A DNA stretch of 64,000 nt from Paenibacillus shirakamiensis (GCF_017874255.1 NZ_JAGGLD010000002.1:248001-312000), one strand, 5' to 3'; numbered from the stretch's first letter, positions 8,997-17,785 are shown. The notes: generated by a model from the letters alone, not told the origin. Program-made: numbers and translations.

Positions 8997-9509
8997 TTAC
9001 ACTTCTGGGTTCGGAGGAGTTTCTAAGGCGGGTTCATTCATTCCTCCAAGTCTTCTTGTTGCAGTTTCTCTTCGGCCTACCGAAGGAGATAGCGTACCTG
9101 CTACACCTAGACCAAATGGAGGCATATTAGTATAAATGCTCTCATACTGACCCTTCGTAACTTTATACGTCTCATGAAAAATACCTACGGAACCGTCAGT
9201 TCCGATTGACTTATTGAATCTTTTCCAAGCTTCTAAATGAAATCCACCTCTTGCATAGGCCTCAAGCTGCTCATAGGACTTCCAGTACTGAAGCGTTGTC
9301 GCTCCTCTTGTGTTAAAAAGAATCTCTGCGCTAATGAATCCAAGCTCCGGATGTTGATATAATTCACGGATCATAGGGGGCATGGCCCTCGCAACAGGAA
9401 CCCATTTATGTAAAGCTAATATCTTGTTAACACGCATGCCAATAAAAAACACAACAAAATCGTCTTCCATCTCCGCAGAAAATCGCCCTGGAATTACACG
9501 TCTCTTCAT
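8997..9509 (-). CDS. DUF4188 domain protein (monooxygenase-like ferredoxin fold)
   Basis: The 170-residue protein matches the DUF4188 pattern: 'FVVFFIGMRVNKILALHKWVPVA' region, 'ELGFISAEILFNTRGATTLQYWKSYEQLEAYAR' region and 'GIFHETYKV'. The 'LQYWKSYEQLEAYA' element is shared with heme-degrading and antibiotic-biosynthesis monooxygenase-like folds. The last ~25 residues are low complexity. Its ribosome binding site is weak. Function unknown; an oxidative stress or heme-linked role is only a guess from fold. Confidence 0.8.
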   Translation of the reverse strand: MKRRVIPGRFSAEMEDDFVVFFIGMRVNKILALHKWVPVARAMPPMIRELYQHPELGFISAEILFNTRGATTLQYWKSYEQLEAYARGGFHLEAWKRFNKSIGTDGSVGIFHETYKVTKGQYESIYTNMPPFGLGVAGTLSPSVGRRETATRRLGGMNEPALETPPNPEV

Positions 9510-9791
9510 TTTAATTGCCCCATTTCTTAGCTTGCACTATTATTCCACATTTATATATTCTTTCCTAGTTTATACAAATCCTCTTCACTCTCATATTTCT
9601 CTATTTGAATATAGAAGTATCTCCACCTTCAAGTTACATACCCTTTATCTCCAACTCTCACACGGAGGAGAAACACTTTGTATGCAGATCGTGCAGTGGT
9701 ACACTGTACTTGTTCTTGCATATGTTCTCATTTGGATTCAACTACATATTGCTCGAAACTGAATTATTAACTATAGAAGGGACAATTCATT

Positions 9792-11186
9792 ATGTATCCG
9801 GCCTATTCCCAAGAAGACATCGAACGGATGTTATCTGAACATAAAACCTACCACCTTAGCGGAGCCACGCTGAACATAGATTTCCGCATACAACAACTTC
9901 AAAAATTACGAGCTGCCATCCAGTACCACGAAAAAGAAATTATGCAAGCGCTCTATCAAGATCTTCGCAAAAGTGAGTTCGAATCGTATGAAGCAGAAAT
10001 TGGATTAGTTCTGGAGAGTACAAGATATATGGCATCCCAATTAAAAAAATGGGCCAAGCCTAAGCGGGTAAAAACCCCACTCTACTCCTTCCCTTCCCGC
10101 AGCCGTCTAATGTACGAGCCCTACGGAACTGTACTCATTATTGGACCCTTCAACTATCCGTTCCAACTTCTGATGGAGCCTTTAATTGGTGCTATATCCG
10201 CTGGCAATGGAGCCGTTCTCAAGCCATCGGAGAGCACTCCTCACGTCTCCGCCTTGATTCATAAAATCATTGCCAGTATCTATGATGAACGTTACATCAG
10301 AGTCATCGAAGGCGAGAAAGAAACGACCTCTCATCTCATTCATGCTCCCTTTGACTACATCTTTTTTACAGGAAGTACGGAAGTAGGCAAGATTGTTATG
10401 AAAGCCGCTTCCGAACATCTGACGCCTGTTACGCTCGAACTAGGTGGGAAAAGTCCTGTCATTGTTGACAAGACGGCACGGATTGATATCGCTGCAAAAC
10501 GTATCATCTGGGGAAAACTTATGAATGCAGGTCAGACCTGTATCGCCCCCGATTATGTGCTAGTCCATCACGAGATCAAGGATGCCCTAATTCTCAGACT
10601 TACTGAGACCATACACAGTTTCTATAGTTCCAATCCAATGGACAGTCCAGATTACGGTCGAATCGTGAATGAGCGTCAGTTCGATAGACTTACTCAATTA
10701 ATCCATCAAGATCATGACTATGTGATTACTGGAGGCCATGCTGTTCGTGAAGATCTGTACATAGAACCTACCTTACTAGACATTACTTCTTGGGATGCTG
10801 CAAGCATGGAGAAAGAGATTTTCGGACCTCTCTTACCCATTCTCACATATGAGAAATTGGAAGATGCTATTACAACGATTACTCGGCGGCCCAAACCGCT
10901 TGCCTTATACCTTTTCACAGAAGATTCTATAGTAGAGAATGCAGTGCTGAGCCGAGTTTCATTTGGCGGGGGATGTATTAACGATACTCTCTCTCATGTA
11001 GCGAATCCTTATTTGCCATTTGGCGGCGTCGGTCAGTCTGGCATGGGTGGATACCACGGAAAGTACAGCTTTGAACTGTTCTCACACCGCAAAAGCATCG
11101 TCAAAAAGAAATCGAACAGCGAATTAGGTCTATCTTTTCCTCCCTTCCGGGGTCGGATCAAATGGCTAAGAAAGCTTATGAAATAA
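9792..11186 (+). CDS. Aldehyde dehydrogenase, class 3 type (YwdH-like)
   Basis: The 464-residue protein lacks the N-terminal extension of long ALDHs, as do class 3 enzymes. Key sites are 'GPFNYPFQL', 'KPSE', 'FFTGSTEVGK', the general-base Glu in 'LELGGKSPV', the nucleophile Cys in 'NAGQTCIAPDYVLV' and 'EIFGPLLPI'. The C-terminal ~40 residues are basic ('KWLRKLMK'), resembling the tail by which fatty aldehyde dehydrogenases bind membranes, though no clear transmembrane helix is seen. It oxidises aldehydes with NAD(P); substrate not determinable. Confidence 0.93.
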   Translation: MYPAYSQEDIERMLSEHKTYHLSGATLNIDFRIQQLQKLRAAIQYHEKEIMQALYQDLRKSEFESYEAEIGLVLESTRYMASQLKKWAKPKRVKTPLYSFPSRSRLMYEPYGTVLIIGPFNYPFQLLMEPLIGAISAGNGAVLKPSESTPHVSALIHKIIASIYDERYIRVIEGEKETTSHLIHAPFDYIFFTGSTEVGKIVMKAASEHLTPVTLELGGKSPVIVDKTARIDIAAKRIIWGKLMNAGQTCIAPDYVLVHHEIKDALILRLTETIHSFYSSNPMDSPDYGRIVNERQFDRLTQLIHQDHDYVITGGHAVREDLYIEPTLLDITSWDAASMEKEIFGPLLPILTYEKLEDAITTITRRPKPLALYLFTEDSIVENAVLSRVSFGGGCINDTLSHVANPYLPFGGVGQSGMGGYHGKYSFELFSHRKSIVKKKSNSELGLSFPPFRGRIKWLRKLMK

Positions 11187-11189
11187 ACA

Positions 11190-11212
11190 AAAAAGGACCG
11201 CCTAGGCGATCC
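11190..11212 (-). terminator. Terminator of thrC
   Basis: GGATCGCC and GGCGGTCC form a hairpin followed by six T on the minus strand, in the convergent gap between the aldehyde dehydrogenase and thrC. Confidence 0.65.
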
Positions 11213-11255
11213 CTTGTAACTGTTGATAATCATTCCTAATCCACTACTATATGAT

Positions 11256-12650
11256 TTATTGATAGAAATCAATTAACTGACGAACAATCTCCGCTTCATC
11301 GAGTTCCACAACCGTCTGGAACTGAGGTTGGTCTAAAAGCTTCGCAATCTCCTCAGGGAACTCTTGTTCAATCTCACATAATATAATCGCTTCATCGAAC
11401 TTGGCAGGATGTGCCGTAGCTAGCGCTACGGTAACCTCTCCGTCCATATGAGCATGTTCGTAAGCGGCAATACCACAAGCTGTATGCGGATCTAGTAAGT
11501 AATCATGCTCAGATTTATACTTCGCAATTAAATCTAGACACTGTTGGTTAGTGGCGCCTAGCGCTACAAATTCGGACTGAACCTTTAGTAGGTCCTCCCC
11601 GGTAATCACAATCTTACCTTCGGATTTAAGCTGTTCCATGTATGCAGATACCTTCTCCGCATCTTCGTTCAACAAGTAATATAAGTAACGCTCAAAGTTG
11701 CTTGCCACTTGAATATCCATCGAAGGGCTGTGGGTACTGCGGAAATCCCCAGGTTTGTATTCGCCTGTGCGCACAAAGCGTTCCAAAATATTATTTTCAT
11801 TCGTTGCAATGATTAGCTTATTGACCGGTAATCCCATTTTCTTAGCTAAATAACCCGAGAAGACATTGCCAAAATTGCCCGAGGGAACACTAAAGTTAAT
11901 TAGTTGTGGCTTGTCATTGCCTTGATTCACTTGCAAATAAGCATAGAAATAATAGACGGTTTGGGCTAGAATTCTTACAAAGTTAATCGAATTAATCGCG
12001 CGAAGATGGTGCTTCCCTTTGAATTTTAGATCAAAGAATAAGTCTTTAATAATCTTTTGACAATCATCAAAATTCCCTTTAACCGCTAGGTTAAGCACAT
12101 TGTCATCTTGGACCGTAGTCATCTGAAGCTCCTGAATCTTACTCACCCGTTGATGCGGATGCAAAATACAAATCTTGATTCCTTCCTTCCCACGAACACC
12201 TTGGATAGCCGCCGCGCCCGTATCACCAGAAGTTGCACCCAAGATATGTATAATCTCTCCTTGTTTCTTCGAGACGTAGGAGTAAAATTCCCCCATGAAC
12301 TGCAATGCCACATCTTTGAAGGCAAATGTCGGACCATGGAATAGTTCAAGTATATAAAGAGAATCATGTACTTTCTTAAGCGGAGTTACTTCTTTATTAC
12401 GGAAACTGCTGTAGCTACGAGCGACCATAGCCCTAAGTTCATCTTTTGGGATTTCATCATTAATATATAGCGAAAATATTTCCAAAAATAATTGCTCATA
12501 GCTAAGTGATGCCCATGCCTGAAGTTGCTCACTGGAAACCACGGGTGTCTGCTCGGGAATCATGAGGCCACCGTCATCTGCCAGCCCCATTAGTACAGTA
12601 TCAATGAACCCTTTAGGTTTTACATGTCCTCTAGTACTTACATACTGCAT
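11256..12650 (-). CDS. thrC: Threonine synthase, long (E. coli/yeast-like) form
   Basis: The 464-residue protein opens with the long-form signature 'MQYVSTRGHV' and 'GGLMIPE'. The PLP lysine is in 'GPTFAFKDVALQ', followed by 'ILGATSGDTGAAAI' and the phosphate-binding 'VPSGNFGNVFSGYLAK'. It converts O-phosphohomoserine to threonine. Bacillus subtilis ThrC is ~350 residues and of the other subgroup, so this is the longer clade. The ATG has GGAGG eight bases upstream. No hom or thrB neighbours are present. Confidence 0.95.
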   Translation of the reverse strand: MQYVSTRGHVKPKGFIDTVLMGLADDGGLMIPEQTPVVSSEQLQAWASLSYEQLFLEIFSLYINDEIPKDELRAMVARSYSSFRNKEVTPLKKVHDSLYILELFHGPTFAFKDVALQFMGEFYSYVSKKQGEIIHILGATSGDTGAAAIQGVRGKEGIKICILHPHQRVSKIQELQMTTVQDDNVLNLAVKGNFDDCQKIIKDLFFDLKFKGKHHLRAINSINFVRILAQTVYYFYAYLQVNQGNDKPQLINFSVPSGNFGNVFSGYLAKKMGLPVNKLIIATNENNILERFVRTGEYKPGDFRSTHSPSMDIQVASNFERYLYYLLNEDAEKVSAYMEQLKSEGKIVITGEDLLKVQSEFVALGATNQQCLDLIAKYKSEHDYLLDPHTACGIAAYEHAHMDGEVTVALATAHPAKFDEAIILCEIEQEFPEEIAKLLDQPQFQTVVELDEAEIVRQLIDFYQ

Positions 12651-12766
12651 ATTGTTTCCTCCACTCGCTTTTCTGAATTGTTTCTATTTTACCCTGCTAC
12701 GGTGCTGCAACCAAGTGTTATTTTCAAAATGTCGTCTAAAGGGAGAAGAAATAGGACATGACTTAT

Positions 12767-12800
12767 AGAAAAAAGCTCTACTTCTTATGGAAGCAGAGCT
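12767..12800 (-). terminator. Minus-strand terminator upstream of thrC
   Basis: AGCTCT-G-CTTC and GAAG-T-AGAGCT (minus strand) form an 11-bp hairpin followed by six T. No minus-strand protein gene lies just upstream of it; it would end the transcript from the Fur-box promoter at 13144-13172. Confidence 0.75.
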
Positions 12801-12946
12801 AGTATTGCAAACAAATATTAGGTTTGATATGCTTAGCGTACGTATAGCAAATAACCTCTTTGACCTAAGAGGCTAATTATTAGACAAGTCCTACCTTATC
12901 TAATCTATACGGTGACAACTCCATTCAGAACAAGGAGGTGACAACC

Positions 12947-13099
12947 ATGGCTCAAGACGTACTGTGCGAAGTGAATTCTTGTCTTCACTGGGCAGGCGAG
13001 AATAAATGTGGAGCAACTTCCATTTACATCGTAGGTAATAGTCCAAGTAACACGAATACTTCTGAAGAAACAGACTGCAAAACTTTCGAAGCTAAATAA
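12947..13099 (+). CDS. DUF1540 cysteine-rich mini-protein
   Basis: A 50-residue protein with AAGGAGGTG at 12932-12940 upstream. It has the DUF1540 cysteine layout: 'LCEVNSCLHW', 'NKCGAT' and 'ETDCKTFEAK', four cysteines likely to bind a metal such as zinc. Such proteins are common in spore-forming Firmicutes and are of unknown function. It ends in its own terminator and is covered by the putative Fur-controlled antisense transcript. Confidence 0.92.
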   Translation: MAQDVLCEVNSCLHWAGENKCGATSIYIVGNSPSNTNTSEETDCKTFEAK

Positions 13100-13111
13100 G
13101 GAATACTGGTG

Positions 13112-13147
13112 GAGGAACTGTGCAGGTTCCTCTTTCTTTTTTTATTT
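13112..13147 (+). terminator. Terminator of the DUF1540 gene
   Basis: GAGGAAC at 13112-13118 pairs with GTTCCTC at 13126-13132 and is followed by a T-rich tract. Confidence 0.8.
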
Positions 13148-13172
13148 TATCAATAATGATAATTATTATCAA
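13144..13172 (-). promoter_or_regulatory. Sigma-A promoter with embedded Fur box, reading left
   Basis: On the minus strand TTGATA (13167-13172) and TAAAAT (13144-13149) are 17 bases apart. TGATAATTATTATCA at 13157-13171 is a perfect 7-1-7 Fur palindrome between them. No protein gene on the minus strand starts downstream before thrC. Confidence 0.75.
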
Positions 13173-13202
13173 GCGCTAATATCACTTTTATTGTTATCGA
13201 AC

Positions 13203-13238
13203 ATAAAAGAGCCTACATTCTAAAGAATGCAGGCTCTT
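13203..13238 (-). terminator. Terminator of the crystallin-like gene
   Basis: AAGAGCCTACATTC (13207-13220) pairs with GAATGCAGGCTCTT (13225-13238); on the minus strand it is followed by TTTTAT. Confidence 0.8.
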
Positions 13239-13248
13239 CATTCAACCC

Positions 13249-13617
13249 TTAGATTCTGCGATAACCCCTCGGAAGGATACCTGTTAGTTGGATTCTGCGA
13301 ATCTCAGCGATCGTTAACAATTGATTGGTCGAAATGATCGACTGCACATCATTGCCATTAATCAAATCATCCAGATCACGCAGATTAGTGATGCCTCTAT
13401 ATACCCTAAAATTCCCTCTAAATCTTGTTCTAGAGAATAAGACTAACGTAGCATCTCGATTTATAGAGAAGAAGCGTAAGCTCTCCACTCCACCAAGAAT
13501 GAAGTTCGTATTTCTTATTCCTAAATTTCCACGATACGTCCTGCTCAGTCCTCTAAAATTCTCATCTGAATATACCGTTAACCTTGGATAAATGATTTGT
13601 GTTGCCTTATTAGCCAT
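13249..13617 (-). CDS. Beta/gamma-crystallin-like small protein
   Basis: The 122-residue protein has two Greek-key-like motifs in tandem: 'YSDENFRG' at ~16 and 'FSRTRFRG' at ~61, each fitting aromatic-x4-aromatic-x-G. After the second comes 'NDVQSIIS', resembling the calcium-binding N/D-N/D-x-x-S/T-S loop. There is no signal peptide. Microbial crystallins bind calcium and some act in dormancy or stress, but the role here is unknown. AAGGAG lies upstream of the ATG. Confidence 0.7.
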   Translation of the reverse strand: MANKATQIIYPRLTVYSDENFRGLSRTYRGNLGIRNTNFILGGVESLRFFSINRDATLVLFSRTRFRGNFRVYRGITNLRDLDDLINGNDVQSIISTNQLLTIAEIRRIQLTGILPRGYRRI

Positions 13618-13735
13618 AAAATATCAAGCTCCTTTCACTATAGAGTATGAGACTCTAGCAAGGATGGCTTGGATACTCTACACCGATTAAAAGTACATTT
13701 TTATTTTCTATAGATCTCCCTATAAAAGAAAGATA

Positions 13736-13764
13736 TTGACGTACAAAATATTCCAGTTTATAAT
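13736..13764 (+). promoter_or_regulatory. Sigma-A promoter of the sulfatase/sugar-transport operon
   Basis: TTGACG (13736-13741) and TATAAT (13759-13764) are 17 bases apart. The predicted start near 13771 gives a ~145-base leader before the gntR-type gene. Confidence 0.85.
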
Positions 13765-13802
13765 CCCAACTAAACAGGTGCGAATTATTTGTGAATATTG
13801 TT

Positions 13803-13878
13803 AACCAGACCACTGGAGACACCCCTTGCATAAAGAGTGCCTCTTTTTGTTATGCGCATAACTGGTAGTTACCACATT
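13803..13878 (+). promoter_or_regulatory. Leader hairpins and palindromes: possible attenuator and GntR operator
   Basis: The leader holds CCAG-acca-CTGG at 13805-13816, a hairpin (13816-13843, two mismatches) with T5 at 13844-13848, the perfect palindrome GTTATGCGCATAAC at 13849-13862 and TGGTA-gt-TACCA at 13864-13875. GCATAA (13828-13833) can instead pair with TTATGC (13850-13855) and with AGAG/CTCT would break the terminator-like stem. The TGGTA and GACCA elements resemble half sites of HutC-type GntR regulators. Whether this acts as RNA or as DNA operator is undecided. Confidence 0.45.
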
Positions 13879-13916
13879 ACCACTAGTCTTTTATACGAAT
13901 AGGAGCGTGGTTCTCA

Positions 13917-14639
13917 ATGGATCTGCTGCAAAGTCATGCCCCGCTTTACTACCAACTCAAACATTATATTAAAGACAAAATTAACCGCCAAGAGTGGTTG
14001 GTAGGTACAGCTATTCCTAGCGAGCGGCAACTTGAAAAGGCGTTCAGTCTAAGCCGTACTCCCGTTCGGCAGGCCCTAGGGGAGTTAGTACATGAAGGAA
14101 TTCTTGAGCGAAGGCATGGGAAGGGCACTTTTGTAGCAGAACGAAAAATAACACAGACCACGACTTCACTCATTGGACTCCTTGAAAATCTACAGCGAAA
14201 ACAGCTTCAACCCATCGTAAAAGTGCATGACCATCGCATTACGGCAGCACCGCAGGTCGTAACCGAATCCTTACATCTGCTTGCAGAAACTCCTATGATT
14301 CGTGTACAGCGTCAGATTTTAGTAGAAGAAATATGTGTTATCTTCGATGAGAATTATTTCCATGTCAATCTTGAGGACTATATGACGATAGAGAATCTCA
14401 AGCACCATACCGTGTTTGAATTGCTAGAGAAGAATGGAATTGAAATTCAGAAAGGATCTCAGCGCTATAGCGCTACGCTGTTAAACCCATCTATAGCTGA
14501 GCTTATGGATCTACCAATCGGTTCTCCTGCACTTCTTGTGAGTACGCTGCTGTTCAACACTCGCGGTATTCCATTACAGTATTCTATTTCGTACTGCCAC
14601 CCAGAGCACTATGAACATGAGATTTTATTATCCCGCTAA
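13917..14639 (+). CDS. GntR-family (HutC/UTRA) transcriptional regulator
   Basis: The 240-residue protein has an N-terminal winged helix ('PLYYQLKHYIKDKI', 'GTAIPSERQLEKAFSLSRTPVRQALGELV', then 'RRHGKGTFV') and a C-terminal UTRA ligand-binding domain ('TPMIRVQRQILV', 'ICVIFDENYFHVNLEDYM', 'LVSTLLFNTRGIPLQYSISY'). It is first in an operon with a sugar ABC transporter and a sulfatase, so it probably senses their substrate or a breakdown product. Its stop overlaps the next frame (TAATG). Confidence 0.92.
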   Translation: MDLLQSHAPLYYQLKHYIKDKINRQEWLVGTAIPSERQLEKAFSLSRTPVRQALGELVHEGILERRHGKGTFVAERKITQTTTSLIGLLENLQRKQLQPIVKVHDHRITAAPQVVTESLHLLAETPMIRVQRQILVEEICVIFDENYFHVNLEDYMTIENLKHHTVFELLEKNGIEIQKGSQRYSATLLNPSIAELMDLPIGSPALLVSTLLFNTRGIPLQYSISYCHPEHYEHEILLSR

Positions 14640-14659
14640 TGAAAAAGGAGAATAAAGAT

Positions 14660-15985
14660 ATGAATACCAAACCATGGGCCATCGGCTTGATAACAGTAAT
14701 GTTAGGCGCTTCCCTAACTGCTTGCACGACAAAAAAAGATACTCCTTCTGCGCAAGAGGTTAGTTCTACGCCCAAGGATGCGAAAATTGAGCTGAATTTT
14801 GCCAATTGGATCTCTACAGAAGATGCAACCAAACCAGCTTATGAAAAACTAATCGCAGAATTCGAAAAAACACATCCGAAGATCAAGATCAAATCTGTGG
14901 GTATTCCTTTTGCCCAGTATAAAGATCAAGTTCTTGTCTCTTCTAAAGGGGGCAATGCACCCGATGTGCTTATGTCTAATCAAGGTTTTACTCCTGCATT
15001 CGTAGGAGCGAATGTAGTAAGTCCTCTCGAGAAATTAATTAGTGCTGACATCCTTAGAGACATTGTGCCTGCGAGTAAGAATGGGGTTACCTTCAACGGA
15101 GCAGTCTACGCCCTGCCTTGGACCCCACATCCAAATGCCCTCTTCTGGAACAAGACTTTATTCCAAAAAGCCGGCCTTGATCCCAATACACCACCAAAGA
15201 CTTGGCAAGAACTGCTTCTGGATGCTCAGAAGATTACGGCCCTGAAGAGCAATGCAAGCGGAAGTCCTGTATATGGTCTAGGTGAAGCTACAAAAACAGG
15301 GTCTTACACTGGGCAAATGTTATACCGTCTCGTGCTCTCTAATGGCGGAAAACTTGTGGATGATCAAGGTACATTGGTCTTGGGTGAAGGGACAGCTCTA
15401 ACGGATTCCCTGAATTATCTACGTCAATTATCCGTGCAGAAGATTACACCGGTAGGAGCGGAGATCAAAGATCTTCGGGGTATGTTCGCTAATGGATCAT
15501 TAGGTTTCTTGATTGATGGAGATTTTGGCCGAAATAACTTCCGTACGATGAGCGGGAAAGGCGAAGCTTTTGATAAAGAGTGGGGAGTAACTGTGGTTCC
15601 AGTAAATAAAACGGGACGCTCGGAGACTGTCTTTACCGAACATCAGCTACTTATTGCTAAAGATTCTAAGCATGCGGATGCTGCTGCTGAATTTGTTAGC
15701 TATCTGGTCTCCAAAGATGCCCTTACTATCTATCATCAATTCAATGGAGTCCTCTCTTCGCTTACCTCCGTATCGGCCTTGCCTGAGCTGAACGAAGATG
15801 ACTATGCCAAAGTATTCAATGAACAGATGAAGACAGCTTCGGCCTTCCCCACAGCCAATCCAAAATTCGATAATGCGATGAAAGAAGCATCGAATTTGAG
15901 TGTACTTGCTACGACTACCAATGAAGACATCCCCTCAATTATCGCCAAAGTTTTGCCTAAGATCCAAGCTTTATATCAAAAGTAA
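14660..15985 (+). CDS. Family 1 sugar-binding ABC lipoprotein
   Basis: A 441-residue lipoprotein with lipobox 'LTAC' at cysteine 22 from the ATG at 14660, which has AAAGGAG nine bases upstream; the earlier ATG at 14639 has none. Motifs are 'IELNFANWIS', 'YEKLIAEFEKTHPKIKIK', 'GGNAPDVLMSN' and 'YALPWTPHPNALFWNKTLF', as in maltose- and oligosaccharide-binding proteins. It delivers the sugar to the two following permeases. With the downstream sulfatase, a sulfated sugar or glycan fragment is a reasonable inferred ligand. Confidence 0.92.
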   Translation: MNTKPWAIGLITVMLGASLTACTTKKDTPSAQEVSSTPKDAKIELNFANWISTEDATKPAYEKLIAEFEKTHPKIKIKSVGIPFAQYKDQVLVSSKGGNAPDVLMSNQGFTPAFVGANVVSPLEKLISADILRDIVPASKNGVTFNGAVYALPWTPHPNALFWNKTLFQKAGLDPNTPPKTWQELLLDAQKITALKSNASGSPVYGLGEATKTGSYTGQMLYRLVLSNGGKLVDDQGTLVLGEGTALTDSLNYLRQLSVQKITPVGAEIKDLRGMFANGSLGFLIDGDFGRNNFRTMSGKGEAFDKEWGVTVVPVNKTGRSETVFTEHQLLIAKDSKHADAAAEFVSYLVSKDALTIYHQFNGVLSSLTSVSALPELNEDDYAKVFNEQMKTASAFPTANPKFDNAMKEASNLSVLATTTNEDIPSIIAKVLPKIQALYQK

Positions 15986-16008
15986 ATCGTAACGGAGCCG
16001 TGTATATC

Positions 16009-16902
16009 ATGAGAAAACGATGGACCCGAAGACGCAAGCAGCAGCTATTTGGCATGACCATGATTGTACCGGCTGCGTTGCTATTATGTATAACCATTGT
16101 CACTCCCTTATTTCGTTCAATCTATGCCAGTTTCCTGGATGATTCTCTGCTATCAGAGGATCATGCATGGAATGGTTTTCAAAATTACATAACGCTGCTC
16201 TCCTCTTCAGAATTCTATCATTCCTTACGTGTTACGCTATTGTATGTCATCTGTGTGGTTGGAATTGAGCTTATTCTAGGCACTATACTCGCCCTGTTGC
16301 TGCACAGCCAAATTCGGTTTCGTAGTTTTTTTCGCAGCATTATGCTTATTCCTTGGGCCATCCCCACGATTGTGTCCGCCGTTATTTTCTTGGTTATTTA
16401 CAATGGAGACTATGGAGTATTGAATCAAATTCTAATGACAACAGGGATATCGGATCATAAATTAAATGCTCTGAATGATCTTACCCTAGCTCTACCCGCT
16501 GTGATGGGCGTAGCCATCTGGAGACAAACACCTTTAATGGCCATTATGATTCTAGCGGGATTACAGAACATTCCCGCCTCCCTGTATGAAGCAGCTACCA
16601 TCGATGGCGCAGGCGCTCGTAGTTCTTTTTTTCATATTACCCTGCCATCCCTAAAGCCTGTACTTGCGAATGTGGCCTTACTTATGACGGTGAATAATTT
16701 CCAGATGTTTACGCTGTTCTATACATTAACGAATGGCGGTCCGGTCGGAGCGACAAAATCACTGGCGATACTCACCTATGAAACAGCTTTTGAACAATAC
16801 GATCTGGGCCTGGGAGCTGCTATCGGTGTGATCTGGATGATTCTTCTGCTACTCTTTTCCATTCCACTGTATCGCATGGCTCACGCCAGCAGGGAAGGGT
16901 AG
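16009..16902 (+). CDS. Sugar ABC permease, MalF/UgpA type
   Basis: A 297-residue membrane protein with six predicted helices and the permease EAA loop 'EAATIDGAGARSSFFHITLPSLKP'-like region near residue 200. The ATG at 16009 fits the GGAG at 15994 better than the GTG at 16000. The substrate-specific gene order binding protein - MalF - MalG is complete, but no ATPase is encoded; a shared MsmX-type ATPase elsewhere is expected. Confidence 0.92.
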   Translation: MRKRWTRRRKQQLFGMTMIVPAALLLCITIVTPLFRSIYASFLDDSLLSEDHAWNGFQNYITLLSSSEFYHSLRVTLLYVICVVGIELILGTILALLLHSQIRFRSFFRSIMLIPWAIPTIVSAVIFLVIYNGDYGVLNQILMTTGISDHKLNALNDLTLALPAVMGVAIWRQTPLMAIMILAGLQNIPASLYEAATIDGAGARSSFFHITLPSLKPVLANVALLMTVNNFQMFTLFYTLTNGGPVGATKSLAILTYETAFEQYDLGLGAAIGVIWMILLLLFSIPLYRMAHASREG

Positions 16903-16915
16903 GAGGATGCCAACT

Positions 16916-17755
16916 ATGAAATTTAATAAAAAAACTGTAGTTCAATCCTTCAAATATGGCTTACTCTTCATCTTGTTCGTGCTGTTCATGTTCCCTGTCT
17001 ATTGGATCATCAATGTTTCACTACAGAATAATGCAGCCTTGTTCCAGTTCCCTCCTCACTGGGCTCCTCAGAATCTGTTCATAGAAAGTTACCGCATGGT
17101 GCTTGCCTCAGAAGAATTTCTAATGTTCTATAAAAATACCTTTATCGTCGCGGCAGGCTCCACCCTATTATCTGTACTAGTCTCTATTCTTGCTGGATAT
17201 GGATTCTCCAAATTCCGATTTCCTAGCATGGGTATCTTGCTCGTGTTATTTCTCTCAACACAAATGTTCCCAGCCGTCACCCTGCTCATCGGACTCTATA
17301 CGTTATATGGTTCACTAGGATTACTGAATACGTATGCGGCCCTCATCCTAGCATCTACAACTACTGCACTGCCTTTCTGCATAATGTTAATGAAAACGTT
17401 CTTTGATCATATCTCCAAGGAACTCGGAGAAGCTGCTGAAATGGATGGGGCTACGCAGCTTGGAACGTTAATTCGTGTAATTCTCCCCCTTTCCAAACCA
17501 GGAATTATGGCCGTATCCATCTATACGTTCCTAGTCGCATGGGATGATTTCTTATTTGGACTAACTTTAGTTAGTGATCTGGATATGCGGACGTTAAGCC
17601 CTGGACTCTCTCTTAAATTCCTTGGGGAATTTAGTTATAACTGGTCTGCGGCTGCTGCGGCTGCCGTAATAGCCACCGTCCCGCTGCTAGTGGTGTTCTT
17701 ATTTCTTCAGCGATTCATGGTGGCCGGGCTATCTGCCGGCAGTGTAAAAGAATAA
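16916..17755 (+). CDS. Sugar ABC permease, MalG/UgpE type
   Basis: A 279-residue membrane protein with the EAA motif 'EAAEMDGATQLGTLIRVILPLSKPG' region and 'FLVAWDDFLFGLTL', typical of MalG-like subunits. The ATG at 16916 is nine bases from AGGAGG (16901-16906); the ATG at 16907 directly abuts that site and is less likely. It pairs with the preceding permease. Confidence 0.92.
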   Translation: MKFNKKTVVQSFKYGLLFILFVLFMFPVYWIINVSLQNNAALFQFPPHWAPQNLFIESYRMVLASEEFLMFYKNTFIVAAGSTLLSVLVSILAGYGFSKFRFPSMGILLVLFLSTQMFPAVTLLIGLYTLYGSLGLLNTYAALILASTTTALPFCIMLMKTFFDHISKELGEAAEMDGATQLGTLIRVILPLSKPGIMAVSIYTFLVAWDDFLFGLTLVSDLDMRTLSPGLSLKFLGEFSYNWSAAAAAAVIATVPLLVVFLFLQRFMVAGLSAGSVKE

Positions 17756-17785
17756 CTAATTCTTATGAAAGTAGGACTGAGCAAT

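Larger units (their letters stand above)
12767..13137 (-). ncRNA. Candidate Fur-regulated RNA antisense to the DUF1540 gene
   Basis: A good minus-strand sigma-A promoter with a Fur box in its spacer (13144-13172) points left, and the first minus-strand terminator lies at 12767-12800. The ~370-nt transcript would be fully antisense to the DUF1540 gene, including its ribosome binding site. I see no minus-strand reading frame with a ribosome binding site inside. The RNA is inferred from promoter and terminator only. Confidence 0.4.
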
